A DNA stretch of 64,000 nt from Aurifilum marmelostoma (Eukaryota > Ascomycota > Sordariomycetes > Diaporthales > Cryphonectriaceae): contig JAMXSV010000010.1 of NCBI GenBank assembly GCA_027559495.1, forward strand, positions 806,001-870,000. Reading direction: 5' to 3'. Made by a program: the position numbers and the translations under genes. Each line of letters opens with the position of its first letter. Position 1 is the stretch's first letter. A model generated the notes under the pieces. It was not told where the DNA came from and searched no databases. It saw nothing but the letters and a program-made list of their open reading frames with translations. Below, one piece after another: positions 24,236-34,736 of the stretch.

Positions 24236-27200
24236 TTACTCCGCCGTCGCCATCCGCGAATGGGCGCGTATCCTCTTGCCAAACTTGAAAAAGAGCACAG
24301 GGAACGGCAACATGGCTGCCGTCAGAAAGGCCAGCAAGGAAGTCGCCCACTTTAATTTTTTTTTAATCGATACATCATTGTGTCAGCTTGCGCGCGGGTG
24401 ACCCTGCTGATGGAGGGAAGGGGGGGGGGTTGCTGGTCCACTCACCTGGTTGCCCAGCTTTTCGTACATCTGTGTGCCAAATAGGGGGAAACGCCGCTTT
24501 TCAGAGCACAGATCTTCGTCAGCGAGATGTGTTTCATTACAAAGAAGAAGAAAAAAAGGGGGGGGGGGGGGGGGGTGAATGTGTCTGCGTGTGTGAGAGA
24601 GCCCGTGTTTGTTGACTGGCCTATCGCAGCCTTCCGTGCCCAGTTGAGCGGAAAGAGGGCCGGCCAACCCCGTTACATATCGCACGTAGTTTGAGCATGC
24701 ACGAAAGAGGGGTGAAAGACAGAAAAGATAAAAATAAAACAAGACAAGACAAGCAAAGGGGAAAGAGGAAAACAAAAAGAGTATTAATAAAAACTCACCG
24801 GCGAAGAGACACCTCGTGAATGCGTTGGCAGCCAGACTACTGGCGGCATATACAGGGTACGTCTCGACCTATGTGGCATGTCAGCGAAAAGTAAAATTCG
24901 TACTCGGGCCAATGATTTTGAGCTGCGCCTCCAGGGACGGAGCCTTTCGGATTGGTCTTTGTTCCACGACGTTATTGTTATGTGGGCCGTGCACGAGAGT
25001 GCACACACACACACACACACACACGAACACACACACAGACAGAGGTCTCTCTGGTGAGGCCGGATCGAGCATGTACAGAGACGTGTGGGCCACAGCAGTA
25101 GGTACATTAAAAGAGATGATGGCTTGAAAGGGGTCGCGATATAGGTGGAGAACGAAAAAGGTACATACCAGGTATGTGAACGTGCCGGAAAAACTCAGGA
25201 TCACCTGTAAGACAAGAAGAAACAAGGTCGGTCAGCTGCAGTGTCCCGGGTAGTGTCATATGCAACATGCAAGATCTCAAGAGAGGCAGGAAAGGAGACA
25301 AGGTCGTCTATGGAGAAGACAGTGCGGCCGTGCTGGGCTTCTCCCCCCACCTCTCCCCGGAAATGAACTTGTTGCTAATGTTTGGGTTTGCGCTGTGTCG
25401 AGGTCGTACTGCGTGTCGCTCTTGTGCCCCTGAGAGCCTGAGGCGACCGAGGCGGACAATATTGTACTGGAGGAGAAGTGGGGAACGTCGCAATAGGGAG
25501 GAGAACTCTTGAGTGTGCACCGGGTTGGAAGGGAAGCCCTGTCCAGTCCGGTCCACGCGACAAGGCGGTTGAAAGTTGGAGGCCAAGCATCACCTGCCGC
25601 TCAAAACCTCGTCGCTCTGTCTCTCACCACCTCTGTCTCTCACGCACGCGCGAGCGCTAATGTCACAAGATCCCGAAGAAGGAGAGAGAATAGGAAACAC
25701 AGCACTCACCCCCAGTCCGAATATACCAGAACCAATAATCGGCAAGATCCAGTGGACCCAGGAGAATGTCGTCCAAGCAAACCAAAATAGTCCCACTGTC
25801 ACAAACACGGAGCCGACAATGACAGCCGGCAGCCTAAACTCCGGCTCGATCTTGCCGGCGTTCTTCTCGACGAGGGTCCTGCGCACCTTCATCCACAGGC
25901 CGCTCGTCAGCGAGGCGATGAGCATACCGAACAGCATGCCCAGGAAGGTCAGGCCTGTCTGCCACAGGGTGAAGCCAAAGGAGCCCTCAAAGACCAGGGG
26001 GAACGCGCCGAAGAACAGGTACAGGATGCCGAGGAGGATGGCCGAGTAAAGGTCAAGGATCAGGGCCATGGGCTCGAAGAAGAGGATCTGGAAGGGCCGG
26101 AGGAGAGAGTAGCCCACGGTGCGGATCATGGACTTGCTGGATTTCTCAATGGGAGCCTTCCAGCGGTCATCGCCAGTTTCTTTGCGCATGTGTATGGCCT
26201 TCTTCCGCAGGATGACCGGATCTGGTGAGGGGGTTCGTTCGGTTCAGCAAGGCTGGTCCATCGGCACGTCTTCACCACGAGCGAGCCCAAGAGCGTGCAT
26301 GGGAAGGGAAAATGAAGAAGAGTGAACTTACGGTACGTCTCCGGCACGAGGAAGAAGATGCCCAGGAACATGCAAAATGCCCAAATGATCATGACATAGT
26401 GGGTCCACCTCCAGTTCACATTCGAGTTGATGAAACCGCCCATCAAGGGTCCGACACAAGGGCCCAAGAACGGCGCGGCCGTGAACAGCGTCAAGGGGTG
26501 ATGCATCTTGTCCGGCACGAACAGATCGCTGACGGTGCCGCCGCTCACGCTGAGAAAGGCACTCCCAGACAGGCCCTGAAAGAAGCGTGCGATAATGACG
26601 GTCTCGATGTTCTTGGCCACGGCGCACGGGATGATCCAGATGGTGAAGGCAGCAAAGGCGGCCAGATAGATGGGTCGTCGGCCGTAGAACTCGGAAAGAG
26701 GGCTCCACATGGGCCCCAGCGCGATGCCCAGCACGAATGTCGACAGGCCCAGCGTGGCCACGATGTGGCTGCAGCCGAATTCGGCATCCATCTGGGTGTA
26801 TGTCGAGGTGTAGACGGACGAGGCGCAGGTCACGCAGAAGCTCCCTGCGGACGCGAGCGTCACAATCATCCACTTGCGCGGCGTGCCTATGCTGCGCGGG
26901 CACCACGGGTCGGCGGAGCCGCCCTCGAACGTGACCTCGAATTCGTCCCTGTCCTTCTTCCTCTGCCGCTGGGCCTCTGGGTCCGAAGAGGATGAGTCCT
27001 CCTCATCCTCGGCGTCGTCGACATCGTCGCAGCCATAGCCGTTCTGAGAGCGTATCTGCGACAGAGAGCGCATGGACTTTGTAGACCTGTTGGAGCGGAC
27101 GCGTGTAATTGAGTCTGTCGGGTTGGAGGTTGCTGTCGCCACCCTGATTGACTCGTACTGAGCCTCCTCCTCTTCCTCCTGTCGCTGCTGCTGCTGCTGT

Positions 27201-27355
27201 TCCTGCGAGGTTTTCTCGGTCTCCATTGTGGTTCCTATCCCTTCTGTTGAACTGCCGTCATCCGTGGCCTTCTCAGGGGCAGTCGAGGAGGTGTTGTGCC
27301 GGTGAAGATCTACGCCCTCAGCATCCGTCTGAGGGTCTTTTTTCTCGTCTGACAT
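24236..27355 (-). CDS. MFS transporter, DHA1 / polyamine-transporter-like
   Basis: Six exons: 27355-26332, 26221-25710, 25204-25169, 24868-24799, 24513-24446, 24349-24236 (607 residues as modelled). After a ~180-residue acidic, Gln-rich cytoplasmic tail comes a PRKW stretch, then 12 expected membrane segments, with the MFS loop SEFYGRRPIYL, the GP-rich antiporter-like block LGPCVGPLMGG, PETY, and YPVYAASSLAAN. This pattern is that of proton-driven drug/polyamine exporters of the plasma membrane. Introns 2-4 are 505, 300 and 285 bases. The last two acceptors are AAG. At exon 5 an alternative acceptor at 24497 would give the family-like AAFPLFG only if the G5 at 24484-24488 were one base shorter. 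An in-frame ATG at 27430 is possible; I prefer 27355, which has G at -3. Confidence 0.85.
24558..24575. repeat. G18 run inside an MFS intron
   Basis: Eighteen consecutive G preceded by A-rich sequence; C18 on the gene strand. Lies in intron 4 of the transporter. Confidence 0.9.
25001..25024. repeat. (CA)12 repeat inside an MFS intron
   Basis: CA dinucleotide array in intron 3 of the transporter, followed by further CA units after an interruption. Confidence 0.9.
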
Positions 27356-28971
27356 TCCGTGGACTTTGCTCACCCGGCCCGAGGAGAAAGGGAACGGGGC
27401 GTTCAGATCAACAATTTGAAAGTCTCGCATGTAATGTGAATCTGCTTCAATCACGGTGAATTACCCAAGGAGTGGCAAAGATTTTCCCTCCAACTCCTTA
27501 TTTGTCAAGAGATGATACCACAAGCTTGTTGATGATATATAATAGTTTCTTCTTGCTTTTCAAATTGTCCTTCTTTGTTCGACGAGGCCGAGCCCTGCAA
27601 ATCCTTCAACAAGTCATGAGTAGGGTCATTGTGGTGACGAGACCCCGAAAAGAGATCCACACAGCAGAGGATCCACGGAAATAACGTGTGGATGCAAGAG
27701 AAAGAGGGGCACTTTTGCAGAGGTTTGTGTGTGTGAGTGCATGCCGCTTGTTCTCTAGCAGGGATCAATGTCGCCCCTCTCTGTGTCCGCGCGGTGTTCC
27801 ATCGCGAGGAAGAGCGGCCTCTCAAAGCATTGGTGGAGATGCGAATCTGGCTTGGTCAGCAACTTGCAGGATGCAGGATACACACTATTTTCTTTGCTGA
27901 CAATATACTGTAGATCAGTCATGTCTTCGTTCCTAAATCGTACATGCTTGCAACAGTAGAGGGCCAAAGAAGGAAGGGGTGGACAAGGAAGGGGGGGGCC
28001 AGGATATGGCAGCCGCCACTATAGCACCTGCCGCCTAGAGAACGGTGTGCTGTGCTGCTGTTGTATTAGTGAGAAGAGTAGGCGCGAGGGAGAGCGCGAA
28101 AGGGCCTGTACCCTGCTGAGGCTCGAAAAGCTTGGCCCACACGGAGCGGCTGCTCCCCCCCTACAGTACCATAGTACTATATACGCTAGCTGCCTGTTTA
28201 CGGAGGATGGCCCGGGGCTTTATTCTTCCGCTGCTTGCGATGCGCTGCTGCTTCCCTGTTTGGCAACAATACTCATTATCAACCAGTCTCCTGTCGGATT
28301 TTCTCAAATAATAGTGCCCCAGCCTGTTACCATTGTAATACAAAGTCCGCCGCGTAATTACGCTGGCCCGAACAATTAGTAATTCTCACCACGGATTCTA
28401 TCCTTTGTATTGTCATCTTTGACCATCCATTGTCTCATGGAAGATCGTCTACCCAGAATCCTTCCCAGGGTTCTTGAGCAAGCTGACTCGTATGTGTGAC
28501 ATTGGGGTAATTAATAATTAGGAAAACAGTCATTCACATAACACAAGTACTCCCAAGCCTAATACATGTGAGAGCACTTGCACATCAAAGAGGTTCCGCA
28601 GAGCTTTCTAGATATAATTAGTCAATCAGATTTATTGCAGACTCGACTTCTAAAAGAAGAGGAAGTGGGCAAGAAGCAAGACCATCTATCCTGTAATTAA
28701 TTATATTTTCCATTGAAAAACCAGGCCGCCCGAATTAGACCAAATGCCTGCAAGCCACAAGTTATTATTCCCATGCTACTACCATGATGCATTGAGCCTT
28801 CAAGAAACCCATCATTGTCCGTTTAACGCCGCAGCGAATGCTTCTACCGGCGCTGGTATGTCTTGGGAATTGCTTGTCTGACTAACGAGAGTCACTCGTC
28901 CCATGTATGTAGGGCACACTCGGGACTAAGCAGATCCCATCAGCCGTCTCACACTCCAGCCGCGCATTCAC
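27356..28971. other. Intergenic, MFS promoter and flank
   Basis: No gene recognised. The first part serves as the MFS promoter. From about 28370 to 28800 the DNA is AT-rich with ATTAATTA-like words and no coding signal. Confidence 0.5.
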
Positions 28972-30371
28972 TTACTCCTCGTCCAAATCTTCATCATCCG
29001 TATCATTTAATGAGATCTCCGGATGAACGGCCATGGCATGTCGGTAGCCCCGCTCCGTGTCGATGATCTCGCCTGGACAGCCCCTGAAGGGCTGCTTCAC
29101 AAAGGTGCCACGGGTGTAGCTGAGGAAGGTGATCTATGGTTTTCAGATTTTGTGTTGACATTTAGCAAGCCACCTCGAGGAAAGACAGCAGAGGAGAGGA
29201 GATGGGTTTGCACATACCGCCCGCTGAGAACCACGGTATGTCTGGTCATGGTAGTGCAGGACGTTGAGGGTCTGGGCGAGGAAATGGGTGTGGCAGTCCC
29301 TGGGAAGGTCATAGGCATGCTTGAGCCAGCCACGGGGGCTCTTGTGACCCCGTGTGATGAAGGAACCAGTCTCGCGCATGCAAGAGACGGTGCGCTGGGT
29401 CTGTTGGCCGAGTCTGCCCTTGATGTCCGAGTGGCTGATGACAATCTCACAGGTCTTGATGCCCTTTTTGAAGCGCTGCAACAGGGCGTGGGCGGTGAGC
29501 TCGGGGCGGCCCCTGAGGCGGCGAGACCTGATGTGAGGAAGGTCGATGTTGCGCAGGTGCTGGACATTGTCCAGGATGACAGCAGGGATGGCATCGACGA
29601 ACTCGTCCAGGTAGCAGCGGCCGCTCTCACCTCGGCAGGTCAGGATGGCTCCCTTCCAGTACGAGGGCAGGGCGTCGTTGTGCATGACGCGGCAGGTGGC
29701 CAGCAGATTGTAGGCGCTGTCGTGGTGCACGGTGTTGAGGATCCTGGGCTTGCTCGTCTTGTCGCGCCCGCGCTGATGAAAATCCTCAATCTCGAGGGTG
29801 ACATGATGGTTCGCGAAGAGCAAGCTGTAGATATGGAGGCGTATTTCTCCGGGAAATTCCATGAACCAACCAGTAGCGTCTTGGGAGGCCCTGACTATGG
29901 AGACTAGAGGGCAGTCGTTAGAGTCTTGGGTGATGATGGCAGGAGAGCCGCTCCCATCGACGGAGTTGACTTGGGTCGGGAACTCAGCTGCAGAGTCGTT
30001 GGTCTGGACATCCTGCAAGTCACAACGAAGTGTGTTGGTGGCGGCATCGAAGCCAGCACCGATGCTGGGAAGCCTGCGGTGCTTGGATCGGCTACTGCCC
30101 TCCTCATTGGTACAGCCGACCACATCCATATCAGCCTGAACGTCTGGACCAGGAGGAACGATCCACATCTCTGAGAGCAGACGAGCCGCTTCCTCAGAGG
30201 GGTCAATGTCACTGTGCTGTCGATCTGCAGGGGCTAGATTAGCTCAGAGCCCGACTAGTCGGGTTCCATAGCCAGCTTGACGAGGAGAAACGTTATCGGT
30301 GTGGTTGGCGACGTACCAGACAGCTTCCACTTCTCAGGATCGACGTGTTTGTTTTCTGTTGTGTTCGACAT
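28972..30371 (-). CDS. F-box-like / 2EXR-like protein of unknown function
   Basis: Modelled as exons 30371-30317, 30224-29218 and 29091-28972 (393 residues). Near residue 115 is a block FMEFPGEIRLHIYSLLF that resembles the leading helix of fungal F-box-like and 2EXR domains (LPxEIRxxIYxxL). Downstream are conserved-looking Cys, His and Trp positions (LLATCRVMHNDALPSYW), typical of the same fungal family. The first exon is short (18 codons). The last exon is uncertain: splicing at 29218/29091 gives an end with ERGYRHAMA and an acidic tail DTDDEDLDEE, whereas reading on without that intron stops at 29143. The acidic tail looks more natural. No enzyme motif is visible. Confidence 0.65.
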
Positions 30372-32352
30372 CTTGGATCGCGTTTTCAGGGTGGTCTTGG
30401 TAGCAAGAGGTCTTCGGTGTTGATCTGTGAATGAGGTCTGGAGTGTGGGAGAAGAGAAGGTCAGGAGCTTAATTGCTTTATAGCAGAGGTACCTAGGTAA
30501 AGGTTCTGGGACCGAAGACGGGGTGGCTGGGCAGATTTTGCCAGCTGGTGATTCACTGCTTTGAGTGAGTCGATGGAATCCACCCTGCGTCACTATTCGC
30601 ACCTTTTTTGATGGTTTTGCAATGTAGATCTGGAAACAAACCCAAGGGTTGACCTAAGTGGTTCACCAAGCAAAATTTGCATCCTTGTACCGCAAACCTT
30701 AGGAAGAGGATAGACTTGTTCTTCACATATCAGCTATGCAAATTTTGATAAGTTTAGTTCATCATATTTTTTTTCTGGGCAAGTCCACATGAAGTTATTG
30801 TTTACATATCGTGAGAAGTTCACTAGAAGGCTGGCTGTCCAAATTGCTTTGCTCCTAGATGTCTTGCTAAATTATGCCCATATCCTGAGGCATAGACTCT
30901 TTAAATGTAATTACTGACCCCAAGTTTTACTTAAACTCAAAATGACACAACCCATATCCAAAATGTGAAGTCTACTTAAAACTCAGAAGACAACTTTGAA
31001 GCTTTTTTCTATCAGTATCATCAAGTTCTTTCTAAGGATATCACCCTTGACAATCATAAGTTCGAAGACTTAACATGGATTTTTCTATGCATTCGGTGGA
31101 TTAACTCAATGGACTGTGATATTAAGCTTGGTCAAGTGCTGTACTGCCTCTTAAGCTAGACTTTATAACTTTGACTAACTAATCACAGGTTGTGTAGGTT
31201 GAATATCATGAAAGAACAAAAAATTGTAAGTTCTACAAGATAATATAACAGTTAATAGAGCCAATAATCATTCATATCAATGCTGTTGCGATGACTGTAT
31301 GAATCTACTTAGAGATGCCTCACAAATGGAGTGATTCGAAGACAATGGCACAGCATAATTGGGATGGGCATTCAGGGTGACTTCTCGATGAATCCGTTGA
31401 CCGCGGCACTGCCAAAACAGTAAGCAATAAAGTCTGTTGTTGCAGTCAGTCAGAAACCAAGTGGTATATAATTATATGCTCGCTCCAATTGTGTTCGTTT
31501 AATGATGACAAAACTCTGCTTCAGCCAATGATGAGGAAGTTTGTCGAGATAAAATATTCGCCCTCTCGCTCAAAGTCGGGCGTAGCATTGCCACACCTCA
31601 GCCAACAACAGCTTCGAGGTCACTTGACGGCGTCCAACACCCACCAGCAGGCTCTTCACCAAGTACACTGGGTACTAATATGCCTGGTGTGACCTGATCG
31701 CCCCCAAAATGTGAGAATGTCCCTTTCGTCGATGGCTTTTCGAAGGATGCATCTGCAGACAAAATGGACCTGATTGAGGTACCAAGACAAATGGAGGCCA
31801 GCCTGATCTGCCCCAGCAATGAAGGGGGGGGGGGCCGCGAGTGGTGGCCGTTGCACAACCGCAGTTCAGCCCCCAACGTGCTATTCCCAGAGCAGGCACA
31901 CCACGAGCGCAGTCCAGCCACACACACACACGATGTATTAATTGAGGTACAGTAGCATTTTGGCCAAACCCCATGTCCCGCGCCTCTCTCTCTCCTCGCT
32001 GCTTTTTGTTGTTTTTCCAGCTTCTGACCTCTCGAGCTCCGGCTCTTCCGCCTCTGCAGCCACCCCACGTTTCTCATCACAGTATCATCAGGGTATTTAC
32101 ACGTCTCTCGAGCCTTTGCGAGGTTTCTGACATGGTCGGAGAGGGCTGCACGTCATGTCGACAAATTTCATAGCGTCATACGATAGCCTGATCGAAAGTG
32201 AAGTCCCGTCAGCACCGCAGTGAAGCCTTCTCACCAATCCGCCGCCCTTACCAAAAAGTTCACGAAGGAGACAAAGGCCAAACCGCGTCGACGGCCTACA
32301 GACTATTCTCTGTTACCATAAATTGTTAGAACCTACCAATTTTTGGACCGCT
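30372..32352. other. Intergenic with a central AT-rich block
   Basis: About 30600-31560 is clearly AT-rich, with stops in all frames and no repeats I can name. It looks like another decayed repeat island. A G11 run is at 31824-31834. The last 200 bases are the leader of the next small gene. No gene seen. Confidence 0.5.
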
Positions 32353-32928
32353 ATGAGTGTCATATACAACTGCATGCCGGCATTATCTGATATCGTCGCG
32401 GGTGCATGGGAAAGATCTGTGTCGTGGGTCGTCAGCATGCGAAGAGGCCGCTCGCATCACAGTCATAACAGGCCGGCCACCATCACGTCACGCTCGTCCC
32501 CAACCAGCGCGCATTTCTGGCGGGCCAACAAGACCAGCAGCTCAAGCAAGGAGGCCGGGTCGAGTGAGAACAGTCTTCCGCAGCTTCCGGTCCGCAACAT
32601 CTCGGCGGGCCATTCGTTCCTGGGTCACCACGTGAGCCCGACGCCGCCGCGGCGGTTGCAGCCTGTCCAGTCGAGGGACACCATCACGCTGCCATTTATG
32701 GGACACGACCAGGACTACTACGGTCAGCCGAGTGGGAGGGGTGGACTGCAGATGCGTGAGGACGACGAGTGGGCGCAGAGCTATCACCAGCAGTGGGCGA
32801 CGGGGTACAGGCAACAGTGGACGGCGGGGTACCAGGACCCGCTGAGCGATGGCTGGCGGGGTTTCGATTATCGCAGGCAAATGAGGAGGGGGAGTCCATA
32901 TGGTGTGCCGATAGGACAGGCTTTTTGA
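32353..32928 (+). CDS. Small orphan protein, Gln/Trp/Tyr-rich C-terminus
   Basis: A single-exon frame of 191 residues beginning at an ATG. Codon third positions become GC-rich in the second half, like true genes in this window. The first 30 residues are mildly hydrophobic (VIYNCMPALSDIVAGAW) and could be a membrane anchor or signal-anchor. The middle is Ser/Arg-rich. The C-terminal part has an imperfect repeat of the form QQWATGYR / QQWTAGYQ and ends GVPIGQAF. I do not recognise the family. It could be a lineage-specific gene or a chance frame; the codon bias favours a gene. Confidence 0.5.
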   Translation: MSVIYNCMPALSDIVAGAWERSVSWVVSMRRGRSHHSHNRPATITSRSSPTSAHFWRANKTSSSSKEAGSSENSLPQLPVRNISAGHSFLGHHVSPTPPRRLQPVQSRDTITLPFMGHDQDYYGQPSGRGGLQMREDDEWAQSYHQQWATGYRQQWTAGYQDPLSDGWRGFDYRRQMRRGSPYGVPIGQAF

Positions 32929-33708
32929 ATCGTGACGAAATTTGCTCGGGGGTGGCTGCAGAGTTGTCTGGGACTACCTGCACCACATGGTTCTGTCTCT
33001 TGCATTGGCCAGTCGCGACTCTCTGCGAGGTCTTATACTTGGTTGATACTGAACAATGAGACAAAAACGGGGATCATGATTTTCTGTTCTTTTATGTTGC
33101 CAGCTCACAAGTGAACAATTCTAGGTACTATTAGCACTTAGTCGAGGCCCAAACAGAGGCGGACTTGTCTCAAAATCTTGTCATGTCCAGAGCATCATGG
33201 GATAATTTGTTCGTTGCCTACTCGGTCTTCAACCCAACAGCTCGTCTTGAAGGAGGAAGATGGTGATTCAAGAGGCTCACTGGTCGCTGTTTGGTATACC
33301 CGGCTGACCTGATGCAATACTATGACTGAATTCATGTGCAAAAGTGGTGAACCAGAACTCTTCCTTGCAATATTCACCTCGCAAGAAATTACATGAGTAC
33401 TCTTAATTGGTGTTAGCATTTCCTTAGTGTTTATTTGAACACCTCTATTGCTCCTTCTCCAAGCATCGCTCGCAATTACCCCAGTTCCCGCCCCGTGCGG
33501 AGTCACAAACCATAAGGAAGGAGCACCTTTCCCGTCTTCCACACCTGCATCTACAAACTTGCACACTACACAGGTCTCACCCAGACTGCCTGTTGGATTT
33601 CGAGCCAAGCTCCAACAAACAGGATTACACAGTCAGCCTCGCAAGCAGTAACTAACAACGAGAACCACCTCACCAGCCCCCCCCCCCCCCCCAAAAAAAA
33701 AAGAGAAA
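32929..33708. other. Intergenic and leader of the SET gene
   Basis: No gene seen. The leader of the next gene carries a C16 run directly joined to A10 (33677-33702), six bases before its ATG. Confidence 0.55.
33677..33702 (+). repeat. C16-A10 tract directly upstream of a start codon
   Basis: Sixteen C then ten A, ending six bases before the SET gene ATG. If transcribed it would sit in the leader right at the initiation site. Confidence 0.9.
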
Positions 33709-34425
33709 ATGCCCGCCCGGAAACAACCCGCCCGCACCACCACCACCCCCAAAAACTGGCCCCCTCACATTCCCTACCTAACCCGCTCCTCCTACGCCCC
33801 CTCTCTCACAAAAGCCCAGCTCCAGTCCCTGCGCACCAGGCCAACCACGAACCCCGACCTCCTCCCCCGCCAGGTGCTACCCCCAAGCCACAAGCCAGGC
33901 CCCTCCCCCAACGTAAGAATCACGCCCATCACGGACCCCCACCACCCGGCCTGCAACCAGGCCGGCCTCTTCGCCGCCCGCGCGCTGGGCCCGGGGTGCC
34001 TCATCCTGCCGTACCTGGGCGAGATGCACCCCTCCGACGACCCTGCGCACGCGGCGTCCGACTACGACCTCTGGGTGACGGACCGGTGCGGCGGCGGGGA
34101 CGGCGGTGTTGCTGTCGACGCGGCGCGGATGGGCAACGAGGCGCGGTTTGCTAATGACTACCGCGGGGTGCCTGGGGTGGTGCGGCCGAACGCCGAGTTC
34201 GGTGCGGTGTGGGATGCGCGGCGGGGGGAGTGGGGGATGGGGGGTGTTTGTCTTGCCGGCGGGTAAGAAGTCGCAGGGGAAGAAGGGGCCAGGGATCGGG
34301 AAGGGGCAGGAGATCTTGGTGAGTTATGGGAGGGGCTTTTGGGGGGGGAGAGGAGGAGGGAGGAGGTGGAGGGTGAGAAGGAGATGGGAGAAGAGCGTGG
34401 CGTGGGCCAGGCTGACGTGCCATGA
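33709..34425 (+). CDS. SET-domain protein (frame broken at G runs)
   Basis: The first ~180 residues read in one frame. They contain SET-domain elements: AGLFAARALGPGCLILPYLGE (start of the fold, with E in LGE), DYDLWV, and GNEARFANDYRG, which corresponds to the conserved Asn-containing motif that binds S-adenosylmethionine. The second half, GVFVLPAG and GQEILVSYGRGFW (the closing SY/GFW motif), is in another frame. The switch falls at the G6 run 34239-34244: one G fewer joins them. A second run, G8 at 34341-34348, may also be wrong; with a changed length the end becomes a charged ERRREE tail stopping at 34425, whereas as written the frame runs on to 34510. SET proteins methylate lysines on histones or other proteins; no pre-SET or post-SET Cys cluster is seen, so the substrate is open. 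Confidence 0.65.
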
Positions 34426-34736
34426 GTGGATATTGCGGCTGGGAAATGGCCTGTTGGTTCTTTTTCATAGAGTATCGTGTCTTGTCACGTACGAAATATA
34501 TTCACACTGAGCAATAGCCTTGGGGGAAAAAAAAAAAACCGGCGATGTTTCAATTCAAGTGAGGGAACTAGAGACTGCATAATCAGTCCTTCATTCCTGC
34601 TGGGTCACACAGCTAGTCAGTTCTACTTCCGAGAACTCTTATCAAGACTTTACTCTTCCGGATTCTCAACGGGCACCAGAAAGTCAGACATGAATCTGTG
34701 CAGAGAGGGCGGTGCACGCGACGACAACGAGTTCCC
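34426..34736. other. Intergenic between convergent genes
   Basis: 3' regions of the SET gene and of the ornithine cyclodeaminase-like gene, with an A12 run near 34528. No gene seen. Confidence 0.5.

Noticed and set aside
26225..26995. Long + strand frame opposite the MFS gene
   Set aside because: Antisense shadow of the transporter; Arg/His-rich without family pattern.
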